A stretch of 64,000 nt of DNA from Pseudothioclava nitratireducens (lineage in GTDB: Bacteria > Pseudomonadota > Alphaproteobacteria > Rhodobacterales > Rhodobacteraceae), in assembly GCF_029210495.1 (NCBI RefSeq), contig NZ_JARGDK010000013.1:1-64000 (forward strand), read 5' to 3'. Below, one piece after another: positions 19,633-27,411 of this stretch. Position numbers and translations under genes: made by a program. Positions within the stretch are counted from its first letter, which is position 1. Every line of letters starts with the position of its first letter. The notes beneath the pieces are model-generated. The model had not been told where the DNA came from. It searched no databases and was given only the letters and a program-made list of their open reading frames with translations.

Positions 19633-20637
19633 TTAGCCGTCGAAATTCACCGCTTCGATCAGCTTGAGCGCCGCGGGGCGCATCTTGGCCACATCCACGA
19701 GACCAAGGCTGTCGGGCGTGAACTCACCCCAGCTTTGCACCAGCTCCGAACGCGCCACGCCGTCCTTCACGGGGAATTCGTGGTTGGTTTCGGCATAGAT
19801 CGCCTGCGCCGCGTCCGACACAAGGAATTCCATCAGCTGCATCGCCGCCGCCTTGTTCGGTGCGGCCTTGGTCATCGCCACGCCCGAGATGTTCATATGC
19901 GTGCCGTCGCCCTCGAAGACCGGGAACACGATGCGCACCGAGTCCGCCCATTCCTTCTGCTCGGGATCGGCGATCATCTGGCCCATGTAATAGGTGTTCC
20001 CCAGCGAGATATCGCACTCGCCCGCCCAGATCGACTTGACCTGGCTGCGGTCATTGCCCTCGGGCTTTTTCGCGAGGTTCGCCTTGACCCCTTCGAGCCA
20101 GGTGCGGGTCGCTTCCTCGCCGTGATGCGCCATATAGGCGGCGGTGAGGGCGACATTGTAATCGCTGGTGAAGGAGCGGGTGCAGATGCGGCCCTGCCAT
20201 TTCGGATCGGCCAGATCCTCGTAGGAGGTCACCTCGCCATCGGCCACGCGATCTTTCGAGGCATAGACGATCCGCGCACGGGTCGTCAGGCCGAACCAGT
20301 GATTGTCGGGGTCGCGGAAGGCATCCGGGATGATCGAGATCAGCGCCTCGTCCTCGACCGGCTGGGTCACGCCGGCTTCGACGACCTGCTGAAGCCGCGC
20401 GATGTCGACCGTCATCACCAGATCGGCGGGGGAGCGGGCGCCCTCGGCCTGAAGCCGTTCGACCATGCCCTTGTCGACAAAGGCCACGTTCACGTTGATC
20501 CCGGTCTTTTCAGTGAAGGCGTCAAACAACGGCTGCACCAGCTCGGGCTGACGGTGGGAATAGACGTTGACCTCATCGGCCAGCGCGGGCGCAGCGGCCA
20601 GCGTTGTGGTCAGGGCGAGGAACAGGCGCGTTTTCAT
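19633..20637 (-). CDS. fbpA: Fe(3+) ABC transporter substrate-binding protein
   Basis: A 334-residue periplasmic binding protein of the FbpA/FutA class. A signal peptide (MKTRLFLALTTTLAAAPALA) precedes the mature start DEVNVYSHRQ. The adjacent tyrosines in SLGNTYYMGQM match the tyrosine pair that binds ferric iron in FbpA. The start at 20637 has an AAGGAG ribosome binding site. No fbpB or fbpC gene is adjacent, so its permease and ATPase must be elsewhere. Symbol given at family level. Confidence 0.88.
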   Translation of the reverse strand: MKTRLFLALTTTLAAAPALADEVNVYSHRQPELVQPLFDAFTEKTGINVNVAFVDKGMVERLQAEGARSPADLVMTVDIARLQQVVEAGVTQPVEDEALISIIPDAFRDPDNHWFGLTTRARIVYASKDRVADGEVTSYEDLADPKWQGRICTRSFTSDYNVALTAAYMAHHGEEATRTWLEGVKANLAKKPEGNDRSQVKSIWAGECDISLGNTYYMGQMIADPEQKEWADSVRIVFPVFEGDGTHMNISGVAMTKAAPNKAAAMQLMEFLVSDAAQAIYAETNHEFPVKDGVARSELVQSWGEFTPDSLGLVDVAKMRPAALKLIEAVNFDG

Positions 20638-20720
20638 TGTCGACTCCTTTTGTCGGAATTTGAGCGTTCTATACGAGGCGACTCGGGGTCGGTCAATACC
20701 TGAGTGAAGCAATCGGAAAT

Positions 20721-20750
20721 AAAAAGCCCGCCCCGGTGTTGGGGGCGGGC
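20721..20750 (-). terminator. Terminator downstream of the ABC-F gene
   Basis: On the minus strand a perfect 9-bp stem (GCCCGCCCC / GGGGCGGGC) with a 7-base loop is followed by TTTTTA, a classic intrinsic terminator. Confidence 0.85.
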
Positions 20751-20774
20751 CTCATGTCGCGCGGGGCCGCATCG

Positions 20775-22631
20775 TCAGGCGTTTTCTGCCATCTCCAGCT
20801 TCTCCAGCGCCTCCATCCACAGCGCTTCGGCCCGGTCCATCGCCTCGCGCGCCTCCCCATGTTTGAGCAGCCACTTGTCGCGCTCAGCCGCGCGTGTGGC
20901 TTCGTAAAGCCCCGGGTCGGCCAGCTTTTCATTAAGCTTTTCAAGCATCTCGGAGAGCTTGTTCACGCGCTCCTCGCATTTGCGCACCTCCGCACGGAGC
21001 GCAAGGAGCGCGTCGCGCGACGGGCGCGCGGGCTTGTCCTTGGGTTTCGCGGGGGCCGGTTTCTCGGCCGGATCACCCGCCAGCAATTCGGCGCGGTAGG
21101 CCGCCAGATCGCGCTCATAGGGCGCGACCGAGCCGCCCTTGACCAACCACAGCCGATCCGCCACCAGCGAGAGCAGGTGCATGTCGTGGCTGACAAGGAT
21201 CACGGCGCCGGTATAGGCGGTCAGCGCTTCGACCAGCGCCTCGCGGCTTTCGATATCGAGGTGGTTGGTCGGTTCGTCGAGGATCAAAAGATGCGGCGCG
21301 TCGAGCGTTGCCAGCAAGAGCGACAGCCGGGCCTTTTGCCCGCCCGAAAGCTGCCCGACCGGGGTTTCAGCCTGATCCGCGCCCAGTCCAAAGCCCGCCA
21401 GACGCGCGCGCAGGCGAGGTTGGCCCTCATCCGGGCGCTGGCGTTGCAGATGCGCGAGCGGCGTTTCGGCCAGCTCCAGCTCATCGACCTGATGCTGTGC
21501 GAAATAGCCGATCCGCAGCTTGGAAGACCGGGTGATCCGCCCTTCGCATGGTTTAAGTTTGTCGGCCAGCAGCTTGGAAAGTGTGGATTTCCCTTCGCCA
21601 TTTCGGCCCAAAAGCGCGATCCTGTCGTCCTGGTCGATCCGCAGGCTCAGCCGCTTCAGAACGGGCGGGCCATCATACCCCACGGCGCAGCCTTCCATCG
21701 AGATGATCGGCGGCGAGAGTTGCTCGGGCTCAGGGAAGGTGAAGACCTGCTTGGCGGCCTCTTCGGGCGCGGTGATCGGCACCATCTTTTCGAGCATCTT
21801 GACCCGCGCCTGCGCCTGCGCGGCCTTGGTGGCCTTGGCTTTGAACCGGTCCACGAAGCTTTGCAGATGGGCGCGCCGTGCGTCTTGCTTCTTGGCTTCG
21901 GCGGCCTGCGCCTCGCGTTGGAGCGCGCGGGTGCGGGCGAAGGTGTCATAGCCGCCCTGATAGAGCGTCAACTTGCGCCCTTCGAGATGCAGGATCGCGC
22001 CCACGGCGCGGTTCAACAGGTCGCGGTCGTGGCTGATGATGACGACCGTATGCGGATATTTCGCCAGATATTGCTCCAGCCAAAGTGCGCCTTCGAGGTC
22101 GAGATAGTTGGTCGGTTCGTCCAAGAGCAGCAGATCGGGCTGCGCGAACAGCACGCCGGCCAGCGCCACGCGCATCCGCCAGCCGCCCGAGAAGTCGCTG
22201 CAAGGGCGGCGCTGTGCCTCGCTGTCAAAGCCCAGCCCCTTGAGGATCGCGCTCGCGCGCCCCTCGGCGGACCAGGCGTCGATATCGGCCAAGCGGGTCT
22301 GGATCTCGGCAATGCGGTGCGGGTCGCTGGCGCTTTCGGCCTCGGCCAGAAGGGCCGCGCGTTCGGTATCCGCGGCCAGCACCGTATCCAGAAGGCTCGT
22401 CGAGGAAGACGGCACCTCTTGGGCCACGCCGCCGACGCGGGCGCGGGCGGGCAGGTCGATTTCGCCGGTTTCGAGCGCCAGCTCGCCCCGGATCAGCCGG
22501 AAGAGCGTGGTTTTCCCCGCGCCGTTCGCGCCGACAAGGCCCACCTTGTGGCCGGTGGGAATGGTGGCCGAGGCGCCCTCCAGAAGGGGGCGTCCGCCGA
22601 TCGAATAGGTGATGTCCGAGATCCGCAGCAT
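20775..22631 (-). CDS. ABC-F family ATP-binding protein
   Basis: A 618-residue protein with two ABC ATPase domains and no membrane spans, so it acts on ribosomes or translation rather than transport. Walker A motifs are GANGAGKTT and GRNGEGKST. Signatures are FSGGWRMR and LSGGQKAR, and both Walker B regions are followed by DEPTNYLD or DEPTNHLD. The charged linker between the domains and a C-terminal coiled coil (about 540-618) fit the Uup/YheS-like subgroups. Substrate state unknown. Confidence 0.93.
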   Translation of the reverse strand: MLRISDITYSIGGRPLLEGASATIPTGHKVGLVGANGAGKTTLFRLIRGELALETGEIDLPARARVGGVAQEVPSSSTSLLDTVLAADTERAALLAEAESASDPHRIAEIQTRLADIDAWSAEGRASAILKGLGFDSEAQRRPCSDFSGGWRMRVALAGVLFAQPDLLLLDEPTNYLDLEGALWLEQYLAKYPHTVVIISHDRDLLNRAVGAILHLEGRKLTLYQGGYDTFARTRALQREAQAAEAKKQDARRAHLQSFVDRFKAKATKAAQAQARVKMLEKMVPITAPEEAAKQVFTFPEPEQLSPPIISMEGCAVGYDGPPVLKRLSLRIDQDDRIALLGRNGEGKSTLSKLLADKLKPCEGRITRSSKLRIGYFAQHQVDELELAETPLAHLQRQRPDEGQPRLRARLAGFGLGADQAETPVGQLSGGQKARLSLLLATLDAPHLLILDEPTNHLDIESREALVEALTAYTGAVILVSHDMHLLSLVADRLWLVKGGSVAPYERDLAAYRAELLAGDPAEKPAPAKPKDKPARPSRDALLALRAEVRKCEERVNKLSEMLEKLNEKLADPGLYEATRAAERDKWLLKHGEAREAMDRAEALWMEALEKLEMAENA

Positions 22632-22677
22632 GATGCGCCCGGCTTGCCCGAGGGGCGCGGGGCCGTCAAGCGGGGTT

Positions 22678-22974
22678 TCAGTCGAAAAGCCCGGTCATCA
22701 GCTCGGCGTCATAGCTGTGAAAGCCCACGAGCGGCTGATCGCCCTCTTCGGTGAAGACAAAGACGTGGAAGGCATCGTTGAACAGCGCGACGCGGCAAAA
22801 CCGCCCCTCGGCCATGAGATCGAGCGGGCAGACGGCGAGATCGGTATGCGGCACAGACGCTTCGAACATCTCATAGGTGAAGGGCAGGGCGGCGGGGCTG
22901 GTCAGGCCGTCTTCATCCGCGAGGGACGGGAGGGCGAACAGCAGGGCGACGAAAGAGGTCAGAATCGGGCGCAT
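22678..22974 (-). CDS. Small exported hypothetical protein
   Basis: A 98-residue protein with a signal peptide (MRPILTSFVALLFALPSLA) and a mature domain containing two cysteines (AVCPLDLMAEGRFCRVALF) that could form a disulfide. I cannot name a function. The start follows AGGAGA. It lies 46 bases upstream of the ABC-F gene on the same strand and may be co-transcribed. Confidence 0.75.
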   Translation of the reverse strand: MRPILTSFVALLFALPSLADEDGLTSPAALPFTYEMFEASVPHTDLAVCPLDLMAEGRFCRVALFNDAFHVFVFTEEGDQPLVGFHSYDAELMTGLFD

Positions 22975-23184
22975 GGGGGTCTCCTGTATTTCCGAGTGAA
23001 ACTATAGGGTATTTGGGGGCCTGTCATGGTGCATTTGGTCGCAGCATGCGGCGCAGAAATGCTCCGCTTGCGCTAACGATGCGCTGCGCGCGGGGCTTTT
23101 CTTTGGCCGGGCCGCGTGCTAGCAGGCGCCAGAAACTTTGTCCGGGCGCCTATGCCCAAGACTTCATCAGGAAAGGGCTGTCCC

Positions 23185-23607
23185 ATGGCCATCGAACGCA
23201 CGCTGAGCATCATCAAACCCGATGCCACCAACCGCAACCTGACCGGCAAGATCAATGCCAAATTCGAAGAAGCGGGCCTGCGCATCGTCGCGCAAAAGCG
23301 CATCAAGCTTTCGATGGAGCAAGCCGGCAAGTTCTACGAAGTGCACAAAGAGCGTCCCTTCTACGGCGAACTGTGCGAATTCATGGCGTCGGCCCCGGTC
23401 GTCGTGCAGGTTCTCGAAGGCGAGTCCGCCATCGCCAAGAACCGTGAAGTGATGGGCGCCACCAACCCGGCCGAAGCCGCAGACGGCACCATCCGCAAGG
23501 AATTCGCGCTTTCGGTTGGCGAAAACTCGGTTCACGGCTCGGATGCGCCGGAAACCGCCGCGCAAGAGATCGCCTTCTTCTTCTCGGGTCTCGAACTGGT
23601 CGGCTGA
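23185..23607 (+). CDS. ndk: Nucleoside diphosphate kinase
   Basis: The 140-residue enzyme equilibrates nucleoside di- and triphosphates by a phosphohistidine intermediate. The catalytic His is in [13 protein letters not shown], and the N-terminal [15 protein letters not shown] and the [15 protein letters not shown] segments are canonical. The start at 23185 follows AAAGGG. An open frame to 23116 is non-coding. Confidence 0.97.
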   Translation: MAIERTLSIIKPDATNRNLTGKINAKFEEAGLRIVAQKRIKLSMEQAGKFYEVHKERPFYGELCEFMASAPVVVQVLEGESAIAKNREVMGATNPAEAADGTIRKEFALSVGENSVHGSDAPETAAQEIAFFFSGLELVG

Positions 23608-23609
23608 GC

Positions 23610-23963
23610 CTAACGGCGCAACCCCAGACCCAAGGCATCAAGGGCCGCCTCCATCCGGGGGTGGCCCTTTTTCGTGTCTGCGGCGCCGGTCTTTCCGAAG
23701 GCTTCGTCCTCGAGCGCGTCGAAACGCAGACGCAGCGCGTCCTTCTCCGCGCCCTTGCAGTCATTCCAGGGGCGACCCTGAAGCGCCATGACCAGCGTGT
23801 AATAGGCGATGAAATGCGGACGCACGCCCACGCGGAGCTTGGCCAGATAGGCCGCATCCGCGCCGATCTCGCGCAGGGTCTCGGCGTCGGGAATACCGGC
23901 GCGCGCAAGCATTTCGGCCATGGCAGGGCCGATCCCGGAAATCGAGGTCAGGGGCGTAGGCAT
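23610..23963 (-). CDS. TfoX C-terminal-domain protein with appended segment
   Basis: A 117-residue protein whose N-terminal half (SISGIGPAMAEMLARAGIPDAETLREIGADAAYLAKLR) matches the helix-hairpin-helix-like TfoX C-terminal domain. It lacks the TfoX N-terminal domain. The second half is a conserved-looking helical region (HFIAYYTLVMALQGRPWND). Role unknown; TfoX-type proteins affect competence in other bacteria. It is convergent with ndk, ending 2 bases away. Confidence 0.75.
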   Translation of the reverse strand: MPTPLTSISGIGPAMAEMLARAGIPDAETLREIGADAAYLAKLRVGVRPHFIAYYTLVMALQGRPWNDCKGAEKDALRLRFDALEDEAFGKTGAADTKKGHPRMEAALDALGLGLRR

Positions 23964-24035
23964 CGTGGGCTCCGTATCGCAGGAGCCCCGATTATGGGCG
24001 CTGGCCGCAGGTCAGGGCAAGCCCGACCGCGCGGC

Positions 24036-24188
24036 TCAGATTGCGGCCCAGTCCGTGAACTGGGTGCTGCCTTGCTGCTGGGCGGGCGCAGAGGCCTGCC
24101 CGTGCTGCTGGCTCGCGCCTTGCTGCGCGGTTTGCTGCGACTGGGCGCTTGGTTGACCCATCTGATGTTGCTGCATGATCTGCCTCAT
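24036..24188 (-). CDS. Possible 50-residue glutamine-rich microprotein
   Basis: A short open frame on the minus strand encodes MRQIMQQHQMGQPSAQSQQT and continues Gln-, Ala- and Ser-rich to a C-terminal TQFTDWAAI. About one third of the residues are Gln. A start at the second Met (24176) would have GAGG 7 bases upstream, giving 46 residues. It lies 72 bases upstream of the TfoX-domain gene on the same strand. No known family is recognised, and low complexity makes chance possible. Confidence 0.35.
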   Translation of the reverse strand: MRQIMQQHQMGQPSAQSQQTAQQGASQQHGQASAPAQQQGSTQFTDWAAI

Positions 24189-24311
24189 TGATCGCGAACG
24201 GCTTCAGGGAAAATCCAAAGCCTGGCGAGAATGCGGCGGCAGATAGTCCTGCGCCCGAAAAACGTCAATCGGGTGCAGATCGGTCACAGATCACATTCGC
24301 GGGACCTGTGT

Positions 24312-24806
24312 TCAGGCTGCCGCATCCGCCTTGCGCGCAGGCGCCGCGCCGCAGATCGGGATCGTCGGCGCGCCGGGCAATTGCAGAAGATTTTCGAGCG
24401 CGCGGTTATCCGCGACCAGATCGGCCAGCGTCTTGCGATCGAGTGCGGCATAAAACGAATCGAGCGCCTCGGTCAGCGCCTCACGGAACAGGCAGGCCTC
24501 GTGGAGCGGGCAGGTATTGGTCTCCAGATCGAAGCATTCCGCAAAGGGCAACGTCGCCTCGAAGGCGCGCAGCACCTCGCCGACACAGATCTGATCCATC
24601 GGCCGGGCCAGCCGCAAGCCGCCGCTGCGCCCGCGCTGCGTGTCGATAAACCCGCGTTGAGCCAAGGTGTTGACCACCTGTGCAAGATGGTTCTCCGACG
24701 CGTTGCAGGCGGCCGCGATCTCGTGCTTGCGCACGGTCAACCCCGGATTGACCGCGCAAAACATCAGCACGCGCATGGCAAGGTTGGTTCGGGTTGTCAG
24801 TCGCAT
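24312..24806 (-). CDS. nsrR: Rrf2-family nitric-oxide-sensing repressor NsrR
   Basis: A 164-residue Rrf2-type regulator. The winged-helix N-terminus (residues 1-70) has the recognition helix ENHLAQVVNTLAQRGF. Three cysteines at 91, 99 and 105 (ECFDLETNTCPLHEAC) form the Fe-S ligand pattern of NsrR/RirA proteins. The tail TLADLVADNRALENLL is typical of NsrR. NsrR represses NO-detoxification genes until NO destroys its cluster. It is divergent from a SLAC1-type channel gene, and an NsrR-like operator lies between them. Confidence 0.85.
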   Translation of the reverse strand: MRLTTRTNLAMRVLMFCAVNPGLTVRKHEIAAACNASENHLAQVVNTLAQRGFIDTQRGRSGGLRLARPMDQICVGEVLRAFEATLPFAECFDLETNTCPLHEACLFREALTEALDSFYAALDRKTLADLVADNRALENLLQLPGAPTIPICGAAPARKADAAA

Positions 24807-24855
24807 GGGCCGCTCCTCGTTTGAGGTCTTTTAACGGATCTCCGCCCGAGACGAT

Positions 24856-24869
24856 TTGACCCAGATCAG
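24856..24869. promoter_or_regulatory. FNR/FnrL-like binding site
   Basis: TTGACCCAGATCAG matches the FNR consensus TTGAT-N4-ATCAA at eight of ten positions. It is in the nsrR / SLAC1-gene divergent promoter. A closely similar site precedes the cytochrome c peroxidase gene at 27286. Confidence 0.6.
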
Positions 24870-24876
24870 ATATCGC

Positions 24877-24889
24877 AAATGCATCATTT
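24877..24889. promoter_or_regulatory. NsrR-like operator
   Basis: AAATGCATCATTT is a perfect dyad (AAATG / CATTT with CAT centre) and contains ATGCAT, resembling the ATGYATTT half-site recognised by NsrR. It is 7 bases from the FNR-like site in the nsrR promoter region. Confidence 0.55.
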
Positions 24890-24972
24890 CGCGCTGTGGT
24901 CCGCCGCCGGGACGCGATATATATGCGCAAAACTGAATGTGAAGCCCGGTCCCGCCGGGAAAGGAGCATGAC

Positions 24973-25983
24973 ATGACCACTGCCCAAGGCACCCCCGCCG
25001 CCATGCCCGAAGCCCATTCCCGGCTCGCGCATTTTCCGATCACCTTCTTCGCCACCACGATGGGGCTGGGCGGGTTCACGCTGGCGCTGCGGGCGGCCTC
25101 GGGCGTGATCGGGCTGCCCGCGATCTTCTATCAGGCGGGCTTTGCGCTGACCGTGCTGGTCTTTGCGCTGGTCTGCATCGGCTATCTCTCCAAGGCGCTG
25201 CGCCACCCCGGCGCGGTCAAGGGCGAATGGGCCCATCCGGTGCGCCTGTCCTTCTTCCCGACGGTTTCGGTCTCGCTGCTGCTGCTGGCGACCATCACGC
25301 TTTCGGTCTCCAAGCCAGCGGCGCTGGCGCTCTGGGTGATCGGCACGGCGCTTCAGGGCACGCTGACCATCGCGGTGGTCACCAACTGGATCGGCACGCG
25401 CAGCTTTCAGCACGGCCATCTCAACCCGGCCTGGTTCATCCCGGCGGTGGGCAATGTGATCGTACCGGTCGCGGGCGCACAGCTTGGCTTTACAGAGATC
25501 AGCTGGCTGTTCTTTTCGGCGGGGATGATCTTTTGGGTAGTGTTGCTGACGCTGGTCTTCAACCGGCTGGTGTTCCATGACCCGCTGCCCGGCCGCTTGC
25601 AGCCGACGCTGGTGATCATGGTGGCGCCGCCCGCCGTGGCCTTCATCGCCTGGCTGCGCCTGACGGCGGTTCCCGGCACCGAGGCGCATGGCGTCGATCC
25701 CTTCGGCCATATCCTGCTTTCGCTCGGCTATGTCTTTGCGCTGATCGTCGCGGTGCAGATCCCGCGCATCCTGCGACTTCCCTTTGCGATGTCCTTCTGG
25801 GCGCTGAGCTTCCCGCTCGCCGCGCTGACGATTGCGAGCTTCCTCTATGCCGAGATGACAGGATCGGCCTTCCACACCCGGCTGGCGACAGCGCTTCTGA
25901 TCGGGCTTACGGTGCTGATCGGCGGGCTGCTTGCGCGCACGCTTCTCGGGATCGCGCGCCACGAAATCTGCCAGCCCGAATAA
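24973..25983 (+). CDS. SLAC1/TehA-type anion channel or transporter
   Basis: A 336-residue protein with ten membrane spans of the TDT/SLAC1 family (TehA, plant SLAC1). The N-terminal FPITFFATTMGLGGFTLAL contains the conserved first-helix region, and HGHLNPAWFIPAVGNVIVPVAG is typical. Family members pass anions or C4-dicarboxylates. The substrate here is not known, though the NsrR/FNR context suggests a role under nitrosative or low-oxygen conditions. The start at 24973 follows AAGGAG; an ATG 5 bases earlier is immediately closed. Confidence 0.85.
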   Translation: MTTAQGTPAAMPEAHSRLAHFPITFFATTMGLGGFTLALRAASGVIGLPAIFYQAGFALTVLVFALVCIGYLSKALRHPGAVKGEWAHPVRLSFFPTVSVSLLLLATITLSVSKPAALALWVIGTALQGTLTIAVVTNWIGTRSFQHGHLNPAWFIPAVGNVIVPVAGAQLGFTEISWLFFSAGMIFWVVLLTLVFNRLVFHDPLPGRLQPTLVIMVAPPAVAFIAWLRLTAVPGTEAHGVDPFGHILLSLGYVFALIVAVQIPRILRLPFAMSFWALSFPLAALTIASFLYAEMTGSAFHTRLATALLIGLTVLIGGLLARTLLGIARHEICQPE

Positions 25984-26003
25984 GCCACATTGCTGTGCTT
26001 TGC

Positions 26004-26034
26004 AAAACGGCCCCAGCGGGGGCCGTTTTCTTTT
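26004..26034 (+). terminator. Terminator downstream of the SLAC1-type gene
   Basis: A perfect 11-bp stem (AAAACGGCCCC / GGGGCCGTTTT) with loop AGCG is followed by CTTTT. Confidence 0.85.
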
Positions 26035-26043
26035 GCTGTTCCC

Positions 26044-26066
26044 GCTTTCATCAAACCCAAGATACG
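26044..26066 (-). repeat. Dispersed intergenic repeat, copy 3
   Basis: Its minus strand contains TTGGGTTTGATGAAAGC, matching the copies at 7971-7998 and 12258-12280. It lies between two terminators that separate the SLAC1-type gene and the peroxidase gene. Confidence 0.55.
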
Positions 26067-26117
26067 CCCGCCGGAGGCGCAGCTTTCCCTGCCCATGCGC
26101 GCGGCCGCTGGAGACAA

Positions 26118-26149
26118 AGAAAAGGGCGCAGGTCCGAAGACCCACGCCC
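26118..26149 (-). terminator. Terminator downstream of the cytochrome c peroxidase gene
   Basis: On the minus strand an 11-bp stem with two G-U pairs closes on a TTCG tetraloop (GGGTC-TTCG-GACC) and is followed by TTTTCTTT. Confidence 0.8.
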
Positions 26150-26175
26150 CCTTGGGACACAACGTGCCGGGCCGA

Positions 26176-27222
26176 TTACATCGGCGCGGGTTTCGGCGTG
26201 GTCGCGGTCGAGACCGGGAAGGTCGGGTGGACCACTTGCGGCTGCTCGCCGGTCAGCGTGCCGAGGAAGGCGGTGATATCGTCGATGGTGCCTTCGTCAA
26301 GCTTCTCGCCCAATTGCGATTCCGCCATGATGTCGACGGCCACTTTCAGATCCCACACCTTGCCCGAGTGGAAATAGGGCGCGGTGATCGCGATGTTGCG
26401 CAGCGGTGCCGCCCGGAAGACATATTCGTCATCGGCGGTTTCGGTGACCGCAAAGCGCCCACGGTCGCCTTCCGGCAGGATGTCGGCGCCGGGCTTCTCG
26501 ATCAGGCCGAACGGGTAGTAGCCGTTGCCGCCGAAGTTGATGCCGCTGTGGCAGCTCACGCAGCCGGTGTCGATGAAGGCTTGCAGACCGCGTTTTTCCT
26601 GCTCATCCATCGCGCCGTCCTGACCCATCAGGAACTGGTCGAATTTCGAGTTGGGCGTGATCAGCGTGGCCTCGAAGGCTTCGATCGCCTTGGCGAAGTT
26701 GTCGAAGGTGACCGGGTCCTCTTCGCCGGGGAAGGAGGCTTTGAACGCATCCACATAGCCCGGCATCGAGGTCAGCGTTGCCACGACCTGCTCGGGGGTG
26801 TTGTTCATCTCGACGCCAGCCTGAACCGGGCCTTTGGCTTGCTCGGCGAGGTCGGCGGCGCGGCCGTCCCAGAACTGCGCGATGTTGAACACGGCGTTGA
26901 GCATGGTCGGCGCGTTGCGCGGACCGGCCTGCCAGCCGTGGCCCACAGAGGTTTCCAGCCCGTCAACCCCGCCAAGGCCCACGTTGTGGCACGACTGGCA
27001 CGAGAACAGGCCCGATTTGGACATCCGCGGATCGAAGAAGAGCATTGCGCCCAGATCGACCTTTTCGCGGGTGATGGCTTCACCGCTCGGCAGTGCCGGC
27101 GCGTTCATCGGGATTGCCTCGAAATATTCTTTCGCCGCTTCACGCAGCGCCGCATCGTCGGCGAGGGCAGGGGTGGTCAGCATCGTCGTCACAGCGAGCG
27201 CAGATGCAAGATACCGTTTCAT
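26176..27222 (-). CDS. ccpA: Di-heme cytochrome c peroxidase
   Basis: A 348-residue periplasmic enzyme that reduces H2O2 to water with electrons from cytochrome c. A signal peptide (MKRYLASALAVTTMLTTPALA) precedes two heme-binding CxxCH motifs, FSCQSCHNVG and GCVSCHSG. The MauG/CcpA-type PLRNIAITAPYFHSG segment is present. The start at 27222 follows GGAGGA. A near-consensus FNR site sits in its promoter, as expected for an enzyme induced under low oxygen. Confidence 0.93.
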   Translation of the reverse strand: MKRYLASALAVTTMLTTPALADDAALREAAKEYFEAIPMNAPALPSGEAITREKVDLGAMLFFDPRMSKSGLFSCQSCHNVGLGGVDGLETSVGHGWQAGPRNAPTMLNAVFNIAQFWDGRAADLAEQAKGPVQAGVEMNNTPEQVVATLTSMPGYVDAFKASFPGEEDPVTFDNFAKAIEAFEATLITPNSKFDQFLMGQDGAMDEQEKRGLQAFIDTGCVSCHSGINFGGNGYYPFGLIEKPGADILPEGDRGRFAVTETADDEYVFRAAPLRNIAITAPYFHSGKVWDLKVAVDIMAESQLGEKLDEGTIDDITAFLGTLTGEQPQVVHPTFPVSTATTPKPAPM

Positions 27223-27285
27223 GGCTTTGTTCCTCCGTAGCTCCGAAAGGTGGAACCCTTCTAAGTTCACGGCGGCGTGAGCGAT

Positions 27286-27299
27286 TTGATCTAGATCAG
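27286..27299. promoter_or_regulatory. FNR/FnrL binding site
   Basis: TTGATCTAGATCAG differs from the consensus TTGAT-N4-ATCAA at one position. It is 64 bases upstream of the peroxidase start, in the region shared with the divergent agmatinase-family gene. Confidence 0.7.
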
Positions 27300-27411
27300 A
27301 ACTATTCTAATTCCGGGTGTGACATCTTGTCAGCCGCTAGCGCCGAGAGGTCCGGGACGCGCTTGATTTTTGCTGCGAAGGGGGCGAGCAATATTCCAAA
27401 GGGAGGTGCGC

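Noticed and set aside
20736-22754. 672-codon frame opposite the ABC-F gene
   Set aside because: Antisense shadow of a well-defined ATPase; no ribosome binding site or recognisable motif.
24973-25983. Tellurite-resistance gene tehA
   Set aside because: TehA is only one member of the SLAC1 family. Nothing else here points to tellurite, and the NsrR/FNR context argues for another role.
24481-26160. 559-codon minus-strand frame across nsrR and the SLAC1-type gene
   Set aside because: It overlaps both genes in a different frame, has low-complexity Arg/Gln/Asp translation and runs across their promoter region.
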